From contig CM040120.1 in NCBI GenBank assembly GCA_022559845.1, positions 307,928,740-307,992,739 on the forward strand: a stretch of 64,000 nt of DNA. The letters run 5' to 3'. A program made the position numbers and the translations under genes. The notes beneath the pieces are model-generated. The model searched no databases and had not been told where the DNA came from. It saw only the letters and a list, made by a program, of their open reading frames with translations. This document shows positions 11,329-23,542 of the stretch, piece after piece. How positions within the stretch are numbered: position 1 is the first letter of the stretch; every line of letters begins with the position of its first letter. The DNA is from Amorphophallus konjac (taxonomy: Eukaryota; Streptophyta; Magnoliopsida; Alismatales; Araceae).

Positions 11329-13612
11329 TTTTGAGTCCTATGTAATTTTTATTTGAGTCATTTGATGTATTTTCCCTTTTATTTGAGTCATGTTCCTAGG
11401 TCTTGTGTTCATTTCCCTAAGTTTGAGTGTCATTAGGTTGTCTAGTTAGCTATTGGGCCCAATTCATTGGGCTTGGCCCAAGGGCTCTCCCCTACCCCCT
11501 CGGTTATTTGTCATTGAGTCAATTGTCAGGGACTTTTGTAGAAATGTGGGTTTCCTATATATAGGACCCCATTCCCCCCCATTTCAACTTAATGAATCAA
11601 TGAATGAAAAAACTTGCCATTTTGAGAGTTTACACTTCTTATCTAGTGGAGAGATTCTATTTTTTGGGTGAGAAACCCTAGGGGAGAGATTCCCCACCCT
11701 TCCCTCTCTTAATCTCTCTTTTTCACTCCACTTTCTCTCTCCTCAACACCCAAATTCGAATTTTCTTCTCTCTCCTCCCTTCCCAACCACCTCCACTCCC
11801 CACCTACCCCATTTAAGCCTCTTCCCATTCCCCACAACCCTCATCAATACTCCACCCCTTCCCAAGACCCCCTCCACCAATCCTCTCCTCACCATCCAAC
11901 CCCCAACTACCCCTCCCACTTTCCCAAGCACCCTTCCCACTACCCCAAGCACCCCTTCCCTTCCCCAACACAACCCCCCCATTCCCAAGACAAACAAATT
12001 AACCCCACCCTTAAACCCATTTTCAAATACTCTTTCCCTCTCACCCACCTTCCCAAATTCGCAGCCCCCACTACCACCATCTGTTGGACCCTCTTCCAGA
12101 CCTTATTCTCCACCTCCCACACCTTAGAACATCCCCTCCAAGACCCCCTTACAACCAGGGGTCACTCCCACACTCATCTACCCCCTTCCCCTTCTTCTTT
12201 CTTGGTCATTGGAAGCTACATCGAAGTTACAGTTTGTTGTCAAGAGGTTGCAGATGAACCAGTGACTTGCAGCGGCCACCACGACTTCCTCCGGATGAGT
12301 TTGAAGACCCAAGAGCCATCGTCGGAAGCGTCTACCAGTCTCCTTCGCAACAGAAGTGGTTTCATCTTCTTCCGATCTCCGAGCCATCCAGGAGGTCCAT
12401 TCTCCCACAACTGCACAGTTCTACCTCGGCTGAGAACCTAAGCCAGAGGAGAAGCTCTGCCACGACGAACCCCGGAGAAATCAGCCCACGAGTTCTTCTT
12501 CAAAATTCTTCATCGCCAAGTCTACTTCCAGAATCAAGAAATAGAACTTCATTCGGCATTTGTGATCCATAGTTCTCATTTTTCTCCCTCAGCTACACAG
12601 ATCTGCTACCCACAGTCTGCACCGACCAGTCGCCATTGTTCTGCATTCCCTTGTCTTCTCCGACATCGGTTGGCTTCTCCGTCAGTTTTTCTACGAAGAG
12701 GACTCGTCCACGATTCCAACAACTCTAACGGCGCTTGATTCCGAGGTCGGGAGCTGCCGGGGCATTCTCTGCAATCTGCTGTTAGAAGTCTGCAGCTGCC
12801 GGTCCGAGAATCTGAGGCTCTGTTCAAACCTCCATCCCGGCCAGCAGCGACTCCAGAAGAAATTAAAGAAATTCTGAGGCATTCCCTTCTCAGCTATGAA
12901 GATTTTCCTACCGGTCTTTCCACCAGCAAAATTCCTGAGCGGGTTCTACAGCAGCAACACCGACTATCTGTCCCTATTCGCAGACAGCAAGCAGATTCGG
13001 TGCCGTTACTTAGTCATCCCTCTTTAGTCTAATTTCCCCGCCCCACTTGGCCGGCTGAAGGCCCCTCCCTGCGTGGAGGTAGTATTGTTTGTAATCTCAT
13101 TAACCCCCACCCCAAGATCCCCCTCCTGCGAGAGGTGTAGTGTTGTAACTTCTTTGGGCAGGTCAAGCGACACCGCCGCGGCGTGTGGGGATCCACTCGC
13201 CTCCCCGCTCGCCCTCGTCTCCGAGCGGGACCGGTTTCTTCAAACCGGTCGAGTAAGTGCTCACACCTCACTCCATTTAGTGCTTGTCTTTCAATATTAG
13301 TTCTAGTTCTGCTGGTTATGCGAGTGAGAGCTCGATCCTCAAGCCCCATTGCCTTGAGTGATCACCGTGGGAAGAGTGCAACCGGTGCCTTCGGCACTTC
13401 ATCGGCCCCGTTGAATTGGGCTTCCAAATCCATTGGGAATCAAATCTTGGCCTTGCTGGCCCTCTACCAGCAAGGGCCCAACCCCACATCCTCCACTTGG
13501 CATTGCTAAGTTACCCTGGGCTTGGGTGAGCGATGAGAGAGCGGCGGCCCAAATTGGCCCATTTAGATTGCGAATGTGCTTGCTTGCTTAAGTCCAAGGT
13601 CGTGTCACATCA
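11247..13612 (+). repeat. 3' LTR of non-autonomous Ty3 copy 1
   Basis: Same length as the 5' LTR and nearly identical. TATA at about 11555-11564. The coding frame of the element runs across its first bases. Target duplication AACAG follows at 13613-13617. Confidence 0.95.
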
Positions 13613-13904
13613 AACAGATATGATCAAGAGCTCATGCTGAGAATTTGCAAAGACCAAGTTCTTTTCTTAAAAATTTAAATCCTTCATTACCAAGAGGCTT
13701 GGTGAAAATATCAACAATTTGTCTTTCAGATTCAACAAATTCTAGAATAATTTCCTTTTTACTTACTTCATCTCTAAGAAAATGATGTTTGATTTCAATA
13801 TGTTTAGTCCTAGAATGGTGAACAAGATTTTTAGTTAAGGAAATAGCACTTGTGTTGTCACAAAGAATTGTAATGCAACCAAGATTTATAAGATAGTCAA
13901 TTAA
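13613..13904 (-). other. Right target duplication and copia sequence downstream of RNase H
   Basis: 13613-13617 is the second AACAG. The rest is copia sequence leading out of the RNase H reading frame. Minus-strand coding similarity continues for part of it (residual RNase H tail) but I see no intact ORF. Confidence 0.65.
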
Positions 13905-14707
13905 CTAGTGTTTAATCCAGAGGACTTGGGCAGCACAGTTTCCTGCAGTCACATACTCTGCCTCAGTAGTGGATAAGGCGACAGTGTGCTGTTTCTTAGA
14001 TGCCCAAGACATTAGACACCCACCTAGAAATTGATAATATCCACTAGTACTTTTCCTATCTATCCTACACCCAGCATAGTCTGCATCGGTGTAAGCTATA
14101 AAGTCCAGCTCACACTTAGCAGCATACCATAAGCCTAAGTCTAGGGTGCCAGACAGATACCTAAAAATCCGTTTCATAGCTATCAAATGTGATTCCTTAG
14201 GACATGCTTGAAATCGAGCACACAAACATACTGAAAATTGAATATCAGGGCGAGAAGCAATAAGATATAACAAGGATCCGATCATACCTCTGTATCGTTT
14301 GGGGTCTACCATTTTACCTTCAGGATCAGTACCAAGACTGGTAGATATTCCCATTGGTGCAGCTATTGCTTTGAGGTTCTCCATCTTGAATTTCTTCAGT
14401 AGATCCTTGATATACTTCTCTTGAGTTATAAACGTTCCTTCTTTAGTCTGACAGACCTGTAACCCAAGAAAAAATTTTAGTTCACCCATTGAGCTCATTT
14501 TAAATTCACTACTCATTAATGCTGAAAATTCCTCACACATGGTATATCTTCTACATAAATTTGAATGATCAGAATTTCTTTGTCACATACCTTTATGAAT
14601 AATGTCTGGTCAATCATACCTTTGGAGAATCCCTTTTCTGTGAGGAACTTACTCAATTTGTCATACCAAGCTCGAGGAGCTTGCTTAAATCCATAGAGTG
14701 CCTTGTC
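13905..14707 (-). pseudogene. Copia reverse transcriptase C-terminus and RNase H
   Basis: Minus-strand segments 14516-14707 and 13905-14540 encode the palm end (KALYGFKQAPRAWYDKLS) and then the connection and RNase H (KFFLGLQVCQTKEGTF, YTDADYAGCRIDRKSTSGY, LSTTEAEYVTAG). The catalytic tetrad normally YVDD reads YVED, and the bases after it are deleted, so the frame shifts there (about 14540-14560). Upstream sequence continues at 20568 beyond the inserted LINE. Family identity is certain; activity is excluded by these lesions. Confidence 0.93.
14692..14707. repeat. Target-site duplication of the full-length LINE, left copy
   Basis: CATAGAGTGCCTTGTC here is repeated at 20552-20567. The left copy is followed by nine T, the complement of the LINE poly(A) tail. 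A 16-bp duplication next to a tail is the hallmark of target-primed reverse transcription. Confidence 0.95.
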
Positions 14708-14933
14708 TTTTTTTTTGGGCCAAATCACCTAATGGATTAAAAGGGAGAGTGCACCCCTTTCCATAGGAAAGAAATGTTCTCACTCCACCTTCTTGCCACT
14801 AGATGAGAATTTATTGCATATGAAGAGTTCAGAGTACATAGGAGCCAAGCCCCTTATATTCACAAAAGAAAGGAGAGGAGACTATAGCTCTACAGCTCCA
14901 CATGTGGAGATAAAGAAAAAAAAGATGTAGTAG

Positions 14934-17900
14934 CTATACATGTCGTATTCGTATATTAGGAATGTTAGAAGCATCTGCTGTAGAAATTCCTCTTGCTATA
15001 GGTGGCAGCTCCTTTGCCGATGAGAATTCAGTATTATGTCCCATGAGAATAGCATGATTTGCCAGCGCATCAGCTAGCATATTTGTTTCCCTGTATGTAT
15101 GTACAATAGGACATTGATTTCTGCTGAAGATTTCCTGTAGCTTGTGCCACCAAGGAAGTAAAGACCAAGGAGGGCTTCTATTGTCTTTTAATAGTTCAAC
15201 CAAGGCTAAAGAATCAGTGTAGATTACCGATATTGGTATGTTATGCAGTTGAACTAATCTGAAACTATCGAGAAGAGCCCTTCCTTCTGCAACCATATTG
15301 GAACCTTGACCATAAAAGTAAGAAAAGCCCAATAGCATTTTCCCTTGAGAATCTCTGAAACATCCACCTCCTCCAGATGGCCCAGGATTGCCTTTGCTAG
15401 CACCATCTATGTTGAGAGAGTAGTTAAGCTTTGGAGCTAACCAGCGGATAGTGAAGCAACAGAGAACTTTATGTTTAATTGTAATGCCCATGGTTTGAAA
15501 TCTATGACAGATAGGATAGCCAATACCCCGTTTAAATGTGATATGCTGCATAATCTGAATAATATCTTCTTGTATTTGATCAGCAATATGGGAGATGTTT
15601 CTTCTAATGCCTTCAAATCTATTGCAGCATCTGTATTTCCATGTTTCCCAGATAATAAGCATAGATACAAGCAGTGAAACAAATCCTTGCGGACTGTAGA
15701 CAATAGCCTCATTGAGGATTTTATGTAACCGACTATAGATGGTATTTGTTTCCAAATATGAATTGTCTATGAGAGGAGCAAATTTATTCCACAAGTAGCT
15801 GGCCACTTCACTTTTAATGAAAAGGTGATCAGAATCTTCTATATCATGAGAATGGGAACAACAATTACAACATGAAGCCATGTGTATTCCTTTATTTTGA
15901 ATTTGATTATCAACTGGCACAGCATGATTTAAAAGTTTCCAGTAAAATAGAGAGGCCCGAGGAGAAAATTTTCGATGCCATAGTTTGCTAACAGAGTTAA
16001 CTGCCATTTGCCCTTTGATGTATTTATAAGTAGATTTGGTATCAAAATTACCAGTAGTAGTGAAGGACCAAACTGAGGTGTCATTTCCTTCTTGTGTAGC
16101 AAACCTGAGGATATCATTCCACAATCTGTTATCTTCGAATCCTTGCCAAATAGAGTGTTGATGAGCAGCCAAGGCAGTTTGAACAGAGCAATCTTCGGGT
16201 AGAGGCAGTTGATGAGAATAATACTCTATCAAGGGCTTATTCTTGTACCATATATCCTTGAGGAAGTTAGTAGTTTCACCATTAAATACAATCTTCCTCA
16301 TACCAGCTAATAGAACAGAGCAAGCCTTATAAAAGTCCCTGACTTTTATTCCAGCTGGGAATGGTATTTTATAGTCTGATATATGCTGATTGTGTATGTA
16401 TTTACTTCTGGTAAAGGTTGCCCATAAAGAATTACTGTGTAAGGACTGCCACAGCTGTTTCACATATGAACACAGTTGGATGTCCCTTAGTCTTCGAATA
16501 CCCAAACCACCTTCAGATAAGGGTCTACATACTTTGTTCCAAGATACCCAATGTTTCCTATGAGCATTTTCAGTTCCTTGCCATAAGAAATTGGCACATA
16601 TTTTCTCAATTTGCTTGTGTATAGTGTATGGAATGGCAACAGCACTAGCTGAATATATGGGAATTGAAGATAGCACCGATTTAATAAGTGTTATTCTTCC
16701 TGCCTGAGAGAGGAACCTGCTTTGCCAACCAGCAAGCTTTGCATTAACTTTGTCAAGCAGATATTTAAAATGTGGAATTTTGATCTTCCCTTTGAAGAGA
16801 GGAATCCCCAAATAATTGATGCTTCCAATTTTGTATTGAAAGCCAGGTATCTGTCTGATCTTATCTATTGCATTTCTAGGCATATGTTTGGACACCATGA
16901 GTGAACTTTTATGGGAATTAATCCTCTGCCCTGATGATTCTTCATACCTTCTCAAAAATTTGAGAAGATGTTTTACTGAATTCAGGCCCCCATTTGTGAA
17001 TATGATGGAATCATCAGCATATACTATGTGAAATATGGGCATAACATTACGGGGAAGATGATAATATCTGCATTGTCCAGAATTGAATAACTGGCAAAGA
17101 CCCCGACTTAATACTTCCTCTGCTAAAATAAAGAGGGCTGGTGCTAAAGGATCCCCTTGTCTTACTCCCCGAGAGGATTTGAAGTATCCATGAGATTGGC
17201 CATTAAAGGCAATGGTGAACCAGCAGTTCATTAAAAGCTGAGAGATAAGGGAAACAAATCTGCTCGAAAACCCAAATCTTTTCATAACAGAGAGAATGAA
17301 ATCCCATTCAATTCGATCATATGCTTTGGCCATGTCAAGTTAAATAAGAATGTTATGCCCTCTGACAGGTCTGTCTAATTCCATGAATAATTCTTTGGCA
17401 AGTAAAAAATTGTCAGTGATTATTCTGCCACTTATGAAACCACTTTGCTGTTCTGATATAATGGAGGGGAGAATATGGCGTAGGCGGTCACATATAATTT
17501 TGGAAACAATTTTGCATGTGAAATTGCATAAGCTGATTGGCCTGAAATCAACAAAAGAAGTAGGGTTTTTTACCTTGGGTATCAGACATAGTGTTGTAGA
17601 AGTGACTCCCTTCGGAAGTCCCCCTCCTTCAAAGAAACTTTGGATGGCACATATTACATCATTTCCCACAACATCCCAGCAGTAGGTAAAGAAGGTACCA
17701 ATAAAACCATCAGGGCCAGGGGAACTATTTCCAGGTAGAGCAAAGACACTGCCTCTAATTTCCTCAGCTGACGGAATAGAGCATAAAGCCATGTTCTGAT
17801 CTTCTGTAATCAGATTAGGGATGACTGATAATATATGGTTACAATTTTATGAGTTTCAGAAGATAATAGATTCTTGAAAAAAATCAATAGCACCATTTAG

Positions 17901-19082
17901 TAAAACTGTCTGATCCTCCACCCAGATGCCATCTAGTTTCAACTTATGAACATAATTCCTCTGGCTTTTTATTTTGGTATAATGATGAAAGTATTTAGTG
18001 TTACGATCTCCATAGGTTATCCACTAAAGCCTGGATTTTTGAAACCAAAAGATTTCCTCCCTATGAAGAATTAGCCTCATCTCAGCATTAGCTTTTTGGA
18101 GATTTATCCGGTTCTCCACAAAAGGAATATCATCATAACTCTCTTGAGCCTGTAGTAATTGAGCCTCAGCAAATTCTTTGGCTTGGTGAATATTGCCAAA
18201 TACCTCTTTGTTCCATCTTTTCAATGCAGCTTTTAACTGCTTCATTTTTTCCTGCAGTGCATAAAAAGGTTGACAGTTTTGATCCTGTCTGTTCCAATGT
18301 AGCTTAATAAATTCCATGAAATCTAGATGAGTATGCCACATTTGTTGATATATAAATCTCCCTGGAGCAGTTTTCATTGGGAGCATATTCAAATGGAGTG
18401 GAGCATGATCAGAAGGCCCTCTGATTAAATGTTTGACAGACAAATTAAAAGGAGAGTTTAACCAATTTTCATTGTAAAGAACCCTATCCAGTCGAGCTCT
18501 TATATGAGAGGTCCCAATTTGGTTATTGGACCATGTGTAAGGAGTTCTTGTATATCCAGCATCAATTAAACCCACAACAGATATGAAACTTTGAAAGTCT
18601 ATCATAGCATCAGCAGAAGGCATAAGCCCACCAATCTTCTCTTCCACAGTGATAATACAATTAAAATCACCACCAATAACCCAGGGAATGGTTACCCCTT
18701 GACTGAAATCCATCAACGAGTCAAACATGTCCCTCCGAATTCTAGCATTGCATGATGCATATATGGCAGTAAAATACATATAAACTAAATTATCTTCTTT
18801 AAGAGCAACTGTAATAAATTGAGGATGCTGCTCAACGATATCAATACTAATATCAGTGCTATGGAATAGCCATATTTTTGAGTTATCACCATTATTACCC
18901 AAAACAAACTGAAGGTTAATTCGGTGAGCCACTTTATTAGCACGACTAAAATCAATGTGAGGTTCAGATATAACTGCCATGCAAATCCTTTGAGCTTTTA
19001 TAATCTGCGCAAGGCTCCTGACAGTTGCCTTGTTTCCTATACCCCTAACATTCCATATAAGAACTGAGTTAATCATGGGCAT
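14934..19082 (-). pseudogene. LINE ORF2: endonuclease, reverse transcriptase, zf-RVT, RNase H
   Basis: A single minus-strand frame of about 1383 codons. Residues 1-245 are an apurinic-type endonuclease (LIWNVRGIGNK at the start, IGGDFNCI, SDHAPL near the end). Reverse transcriptase follows (SSPGPDGF, DFRPISLCN, QSGFISGR, GVRQGDPLAPALF, catalytic VYADDSIIF). Then come a zf-RVT segment (HRKFSPRASLFYWKLLNHAVP, ASCCNCC) and a C-terminal RNase H (NIDGASKGNPGPSGGGG, IYTDSLALVELL). Stops at 18024-18026, two between 17830 and 17880, and one at 17340-17342 (just before LDMAKAYDR) break it. Apart from these it is collinear with plant L1 ORF2 and of usual length. Confidence 0.93.
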
Positions 19083-19127
19083 AAGAAGATGATGGGTTAG
19101 CTGCCAATACCTTGGCTTTAGCTCTGG

Positions 19128-20519
19128 TCAATCGAGCATCATTAATAAGATCCCTGGGATAGTTGAAATCTCATTTGTTTCTTTGACTTGGGCAAATACA
19201 GATGTGTTTCTGTTTTCCTGACTGATCATCCGAGAATTTTTTGTAGCAGATAATTCAGATACAACCTTTGAGCTAATAATTTGAATATCTTTAATGCCCA
19301 AATGTTGAGATGACAATGTGATTTCCTCATTCATCCAAAGCATCTTGGCTGTTTGGGTTGAAGGGAGTTCCTCAGAAAGTGCATTATCAGATAATATGTC
19401 CTCATTATGCATTGTGGATGTAACGCTTTGATTAGCTGAGACATTGTTACAAACATCTAAAGGACAAGTAGAACCTGAGTCATCCTGGATATAAATCTTG
19501 GATCCTGCAGCGGAATTATTGATATTCCCTTCTATATTCTTCTCATCAATTAGTTCTCCCTCAGAGCCTGATTCTTCAGCAATTTGAGTCAAAGCAGAGA
19601 ATCTATTAGCATCTTTAATAATCAACTTGTTGTTGGGAATCTGAGGCAGTCGAGGTCTGTATTCCTGTCTGACAACTTTCTGAGCTCCAGTAAGATCATC
19701 TTTGCTCAAAAATTGGTTTCGATTCATATTCTTTTTCTCTTTTTTCTTGCATTCATTTACCTTATGCCCAATTTTATGACAATATGAGCACAAATGTGGC
19801 ACCCTATGATAGTTAATTGGCTGCCAAAAACCATCTTCTCCTATCCCAATCCATATTCAAGTTTTCCTTTGCTCAACAAGATCTAATTCAACACATACCA
19901 AAGCCTCTGAAGTTTCGGTCATGGCAGATGTAGCTTCATGAATCCGAAGAACAGGTCCTACATTTCCTGCTATAGAACGTGGCATGTCATCATGATAAAA
20001 ATTAACAGGTAACGATGGTAATCCAATCCAAACAGGTACAGTGGAGGGATATGTGTCAAAGTCGAAATCATGCGTCCATCTGAAAAATCTGAATAAAAAA
20101 CCTTTGATGTATAAATTCTTTTGGAGAAGAATTTTAAGAAAGTCTGCTTCGCTTCCTAGCCGAATTAAGATATGTCTCGCATTCATCCTGCTTATAATGA
20201 AATCCGAGCTAAGATATAGCAGCTGCGAAAGGCAATCTTTAATTTCCAGAATAGAAGGACGCCCATACGAGCACTTGGCTATGACAGCATTGTGAAGATT
20301 TAAGCAAGATTTCTGAATTTCTTCCCGGGAAAAGAAGACAGCAGGTTCTCCCTTGTCTGTGTATGCTGGAGCTTTCACCTGAAAAGAGATTTGTGGCCGT
20401 TTCTAAACTTCCATCAGAGTTTGCGCATATGACTTTCGAAGAACAGTGCCAGCTACCTCCGATCCAGCGTCTTTGAAGTTCTCAGGAAAGATCTGAACAT
20501 CCCCCGCCATACCAGCCAT
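19128..20519 (-). pseudogene. LINE ORF1: DUF4283 and CCHC zinc knuckle protein
   Basis: The likely start is the Met at 20517-20519 (MAGMAGDVQIF), about 32 bases from the element's 5' end. The frame of 464 codons contains a DUF4283-like domain (SFQVKAPAYTDKGEPAVFF through RWTHDFDFDTYPSTVPVWIGLPSLP), a CCHC knuckle (CSYCHKIGHKVNEC) and an acidic/serine-rich tail. The family coats LINE RNA as a nucleic-acid chaperone. Two stops interrupt it: at 20403-20405 after TLMEV, and near 19857-19859 before IWIGIGEDGFWQPINY. ORF2 begins 46 bases after its end, as usual for plant L1. Confidence 0.88.
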
Positions 20520-20551
20520 GGCCGGCAAGGAGGGGGATGCACCGAAGAAAA

Positions 20552-20567
20552 CATAGAGTGCCTTGTC
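20552..20567. repeat. Target-site duplication of the full-length LINE, right copy
   Basis: CATAGAGTGCCTTGTC, identical to 14692-14707. The copia reading frame resumes immediately to its right (VYKLDKALY). Confidence 0.95.
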
Positions 20568-20755
20568 AAGCTTATAAACATGGTCAGGAAAATCAAGACA
20601 CTCAAAACTAGGGGGTTGTTTTACAAAAACATCCTCTTTTATCTCACCATTTAAGAATGCAGATTTAACGTCCATCTGCTGGAGGGTTATTCCTAAATTG
20701 CATGCGATTGTTAAAAGAATCCTAATGACTTCTAGCCTAGCTACAGGGGCAAAAT
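20568..20755 (-). pseudogene. Copia reverse transcriptase, middle fragment
   Basis: The minus strand encodes APVARLEVIRILL, LQQMDVKSAFLNGEIKEDVF and PSFECLDFPDHVYKLDKALY, the conserved fingers/palm part of copia RT including the DVKSAFLNG motif with the first catalytic Asp. It is isolated by the LINE on one side and a solo LTR on the other; joined mentally, it is collinear with 23050-23529 upstream and 14707 downstream. Confidence 0.93.
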
Positions 20756-23049
20756 TGGTGCGGACACCAGAGCACATGAGCGGCACGAACCGGCGAGCCA
20801 CCGGTACCGTACGCAGAGCACCACTCGAGCCACTTCGGCGTCTATATGGCTCGGAGATAGTCTGGAGACTCCCCCTTGAGTCTTAGTATTTATCATGTTT
20901 TTGGGGATTTCATTTGTGTGCAATGTGTGTTTATTTAGTTTTATTCAGTTTGTAATTTGGATTGTAAGAGGGGTTTATTTGTAATATGGGACCACCCAGG
21001 TCCCGCGGGCCCCCCTACCTCTTCCTCATTGATCCACCTCATCTCTAGGGCCCATGTGGGGTCAATCAACCTTCAAATAGTGGGCTTCTAGAAGAGTGGA
21101 CCAAGGGGGGGACAAAGGGAACAAAATTTCAAAGTTGGAATGGCCTTAAGTCAAGGGGGGCGCCCCCTTTATATAGTATTATATTAGGATTTGAATTTTT
21201 ATTTTATTTGATTCCAAACCACATGGGAGAAATAAATTTGAACTCCCTCTTTTACCCCTCCCCAACCCTAGATCTAGGGATAGAACTAGTCTTTTTATAT
21301 TTTCTATAAAAACCTTGTATTTCTATTTTGTGTGGAATTAATGCCAAAGAAAATCAGAATTTCTCCCAAAGGAGCAAGGGCCGCCCCCTATCTCTCTCCT
21401 CTCTCCCCCTTCTGTAGCTGGGAAGGCTGTGTTCTTGAGGTGTGAAGCCTCCTCTATCAGTTTCGGAGCTCGTCGTCGCCGCCACCGTGCCGCCATCGCA
21501 CCACCGTCGTGTTCGTCGGAGTTCTATCCATCCAGGATATATTCCTCTTCCACGAATTTTTGCTCTCAGCTAGGAACTCTTCTTGAGCTCAAACTTTCAG
21601 GGTGCGTTTCAGAGGTTCCCCCCCCCCATCCCATAAAAATTGGTTGGGCTTCAAACTTCCAATTTCTATTTTTTTATTTTCATCCATCTTTTCCTTCCAG
21701 ATCTGCCTATTTTCAGTTTAGATCCACAGCCACCCTGAGTGTCCCATCTTCGGACCTCCTTTTGAATTTTTCTGGAACCCCCAAATTTACTGGAGGTTCT
21801 GTCCACCCTCCCCACCAAATAAAAATTTTCGTGGAATTTTTACAGGTCTCCAGCTATTTTCTAAAATTCACTTTCAGATCCCTCTACAGTTCTATCTACC
21901 TCTGTCCAAATCCGACCACCCACCAGTCTAAAATACCTTTCCCCATCCAAACCTCAACAAAACCCTTCAAAAAAACTATTTCCGTTTTCCTCTCTCTCCC
22001 CTCTACAATTTTCATGAAGAGCTCGAGGTTAGAATCTGAGGTATACCCCATGGTCAAAGGCAGTTCTCAAGAAACATCCCTGCTGCCCTGAGATTTCAGG
22101 CACTCACCAATAGCAACTTCAAAAATAGACTAAGGCCAGATCCGTGCAGATCCAGTTTATTTCTCTAGCCCTAGGTCGGAGTACTTCGAAAGAGCTTTCC
22201 AACGATACCTTCTGTGCTTCGATCTCACATCAGGATTGATCGCAACAGCCGATCTCGCCAGATCGCGCGCTGCAAAACAGAAGCACAAGTCCGTGGGCAG
22301 CAACTCCAAAGCTTGGAGATCAGAACCGATCAACCTCCGACCGGCGTTTCCGGCCGACCGTCATCCAGGGAGACGCGCCACCAGGGGTCACCATCACAGC
22401 GGGACCCACCCCACCAGACCCAGAGGGTAGAGTGGTCTATGGGCCCCACGGACCCGTAGATCGCGCCGTCCGGACAGCACCAAAACACGGGTTTGGCACC
22501 GCCGGAGCGACATCAAGATGCTGTCCGTCAACCCAATTGTCACGACTCCCAGGCCCCACATGTGACCTGTTACCTCCCTGCGTGGAGTGGGTCAAAATTA
22601 TTGTACTACTGTAAAATTGTTTATCCGGGAGTCCGAGATTGTCCGGGGTTGTCTTCCCCACGCCGGGTGCATGGAGGTACGATCGTAACTTCTTGGCATT
22701 ACTTTGCTTAGCTAGTATATGGTCAGATGCCGCTATGAGAGCGTAGGATTCTAGCCCGTGAGTCCATGTCATCGCTGTGAGCGAGAGAGTGACCCGTCCC
22801 GTGGCTCGATCCGAACACGGAAGTGAGTCGGACTACCCTTAACTCTGCCGGTTCTTCAACCGTGCACGATCCGCGTTTCCCTCGCTTGGGACGACGAGTG
22901 AGCTTGCGTTTCTCTTAGCGACGTATAGCCCATAGAAGCTCTTAGTGTCGGGCCTGATGTCTCTCCCATCGTATGTTGCTGGTCGTGTGTGCATTTAGAG
23001 TCCGAGGTCCATATAACTTAGAGTCGGTCCCTGTGTCTGTCCCGCATCA
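20756..23049 (+). mobile_element. Solo LTR, 2.3 kb, inside copia RT
   Basis: Starts TGGTGCGG and ends CCGCATCA, an inverted terminal match with one mismatch. Flanks AAAAT (20751-20755) and AAAAG (23050-23054) look like a 5-bp target duplication with one change. There is no primer site or internal coding sequence. A TATA box (CTATAAAAACC, about 21303-21313) sits about 550 bases in. The segment CCCTGCGTGGAGTGGG and the following TAACTTCTT resemble the corresponding part of the LTRs at 6295 and 11247, suggesting a distant relation. A solo LTR forms by recombination between the two LTRs of a complete element. ORFs within (for example 21429-22091) show no domain. Confidence 0.78.
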
Positions 23050-23529
23050 AAAAGATTCTTCAAAGTCAATACCATACTCTTGGTTGTACCCCTGAGCTAC
23101 CAGCCTAGCCTTATTTCTTACTATGTTACCATGCTCATCAATTTTATTCCGAAAGACCCATTTAGTGCCTATAATATTGCCATGAGAAGGTTTAGGAACT
23201 AAGTGCCAAACCTTGTTTCTATCAAATTGACTAAGTTCTTCATGCATGGCATTAATCCAGTGTTCATCCTGAAGGGCACTCTCTATGTTCTTTAGTTCAA
23301 TCTGAGATACTAAAGCAAATGAATTCAATTCATTTTCAATTCTTAAATGTGCTCTGGTTCTCGTAGGTTCATTCTGATTATCAATAATATTTTCTAGAGG
23401 ATGGTCTCTAAGAAATTTAATATTGGTAACCAGAATACCTGGATTTTTACTTACCTCCCCCTGAGTGTAAGATTTTTCTGCTTCAGCCTCTTCTGCAGAA
23501 TCTCCATTCGGTGCCTCTTTGGTATGCAG
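23050..23529 (-). pseudogene. Copia reverse transcriptase, N-terminal fragment
   Basis: The minus strand encodes the integrase-RT linker (acidic, with many E) and the RVT_2 start: EDPALQD-type segment seen as ALQDEHWINAMHEELSQFD, NKVWHLVPKP, IGTKWVFRNKIDEHGNIVRN, ARLVAQGYNQEYGIDFEES. The frame is open up to the solo LTR junction and resumes with APVARLE at 20751. On the other side it is cut by the truncated LINE. Confidence 0.93.
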
Positions 23530-23542
23530 AATTTCTCCATCT
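23530..23542. repeat. Target-site duplication of the truncated LINE, left copy
   Basis: AATTTCTCCATCT, repeated at 25560-25572. It is followed on the right by an unbroken T run, the complement of the A tail. Confidence 0.93.

Larger units (their letters stand above)
6295..13612 (+). mobile_element. Non-autonomous Ty3/gypsy element, copy 1, 7.3 kb
   Basis: Two LTRs of exactly 2366 bases (6295-8660 and 11247-13612) start TGATGGGG and end ACATCA. They flank a 2.6-kb interior with a primer site at 8663-8674, and AACAG target duplications are on both sides. The interior encodes a Gag-related start, a proline-rich and GCxGPP-repeat region, and an integrase C-terminal domain with chromodomain. Protease, reverse transcriptase, RNase H and the integrase catalytic core are absent. 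LTRs differ by scattered substitutions without length change, which implies a fairly recent insertion. It must have moved using enzymes from another Ty3 element. The element at 26762-33924 is of the same family. Confidence 0.93.
14708..20551 (-). mobile_element. Full-length L1-type LINE, 5.8 kb
   Basis: Minus-strand order: short leader, ORF1 (20519-19128), ORF2 (19082-14934), 3' UTR and a short A tail (T run at 14708-14716). It is flanked by a 16-bp target duplication and interrupts the copia RT gene at the KALY codons. The 5' end just upstream of ORF1 suggests an essentially complete copy. Its 3' end resembles that of the LINE at 23543-25559 (both contain GGGAGAGTGCACCCC on the plus strand), so they belong to related families. 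Stops in both ORFs make it inactive. Confidence 0.93.
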
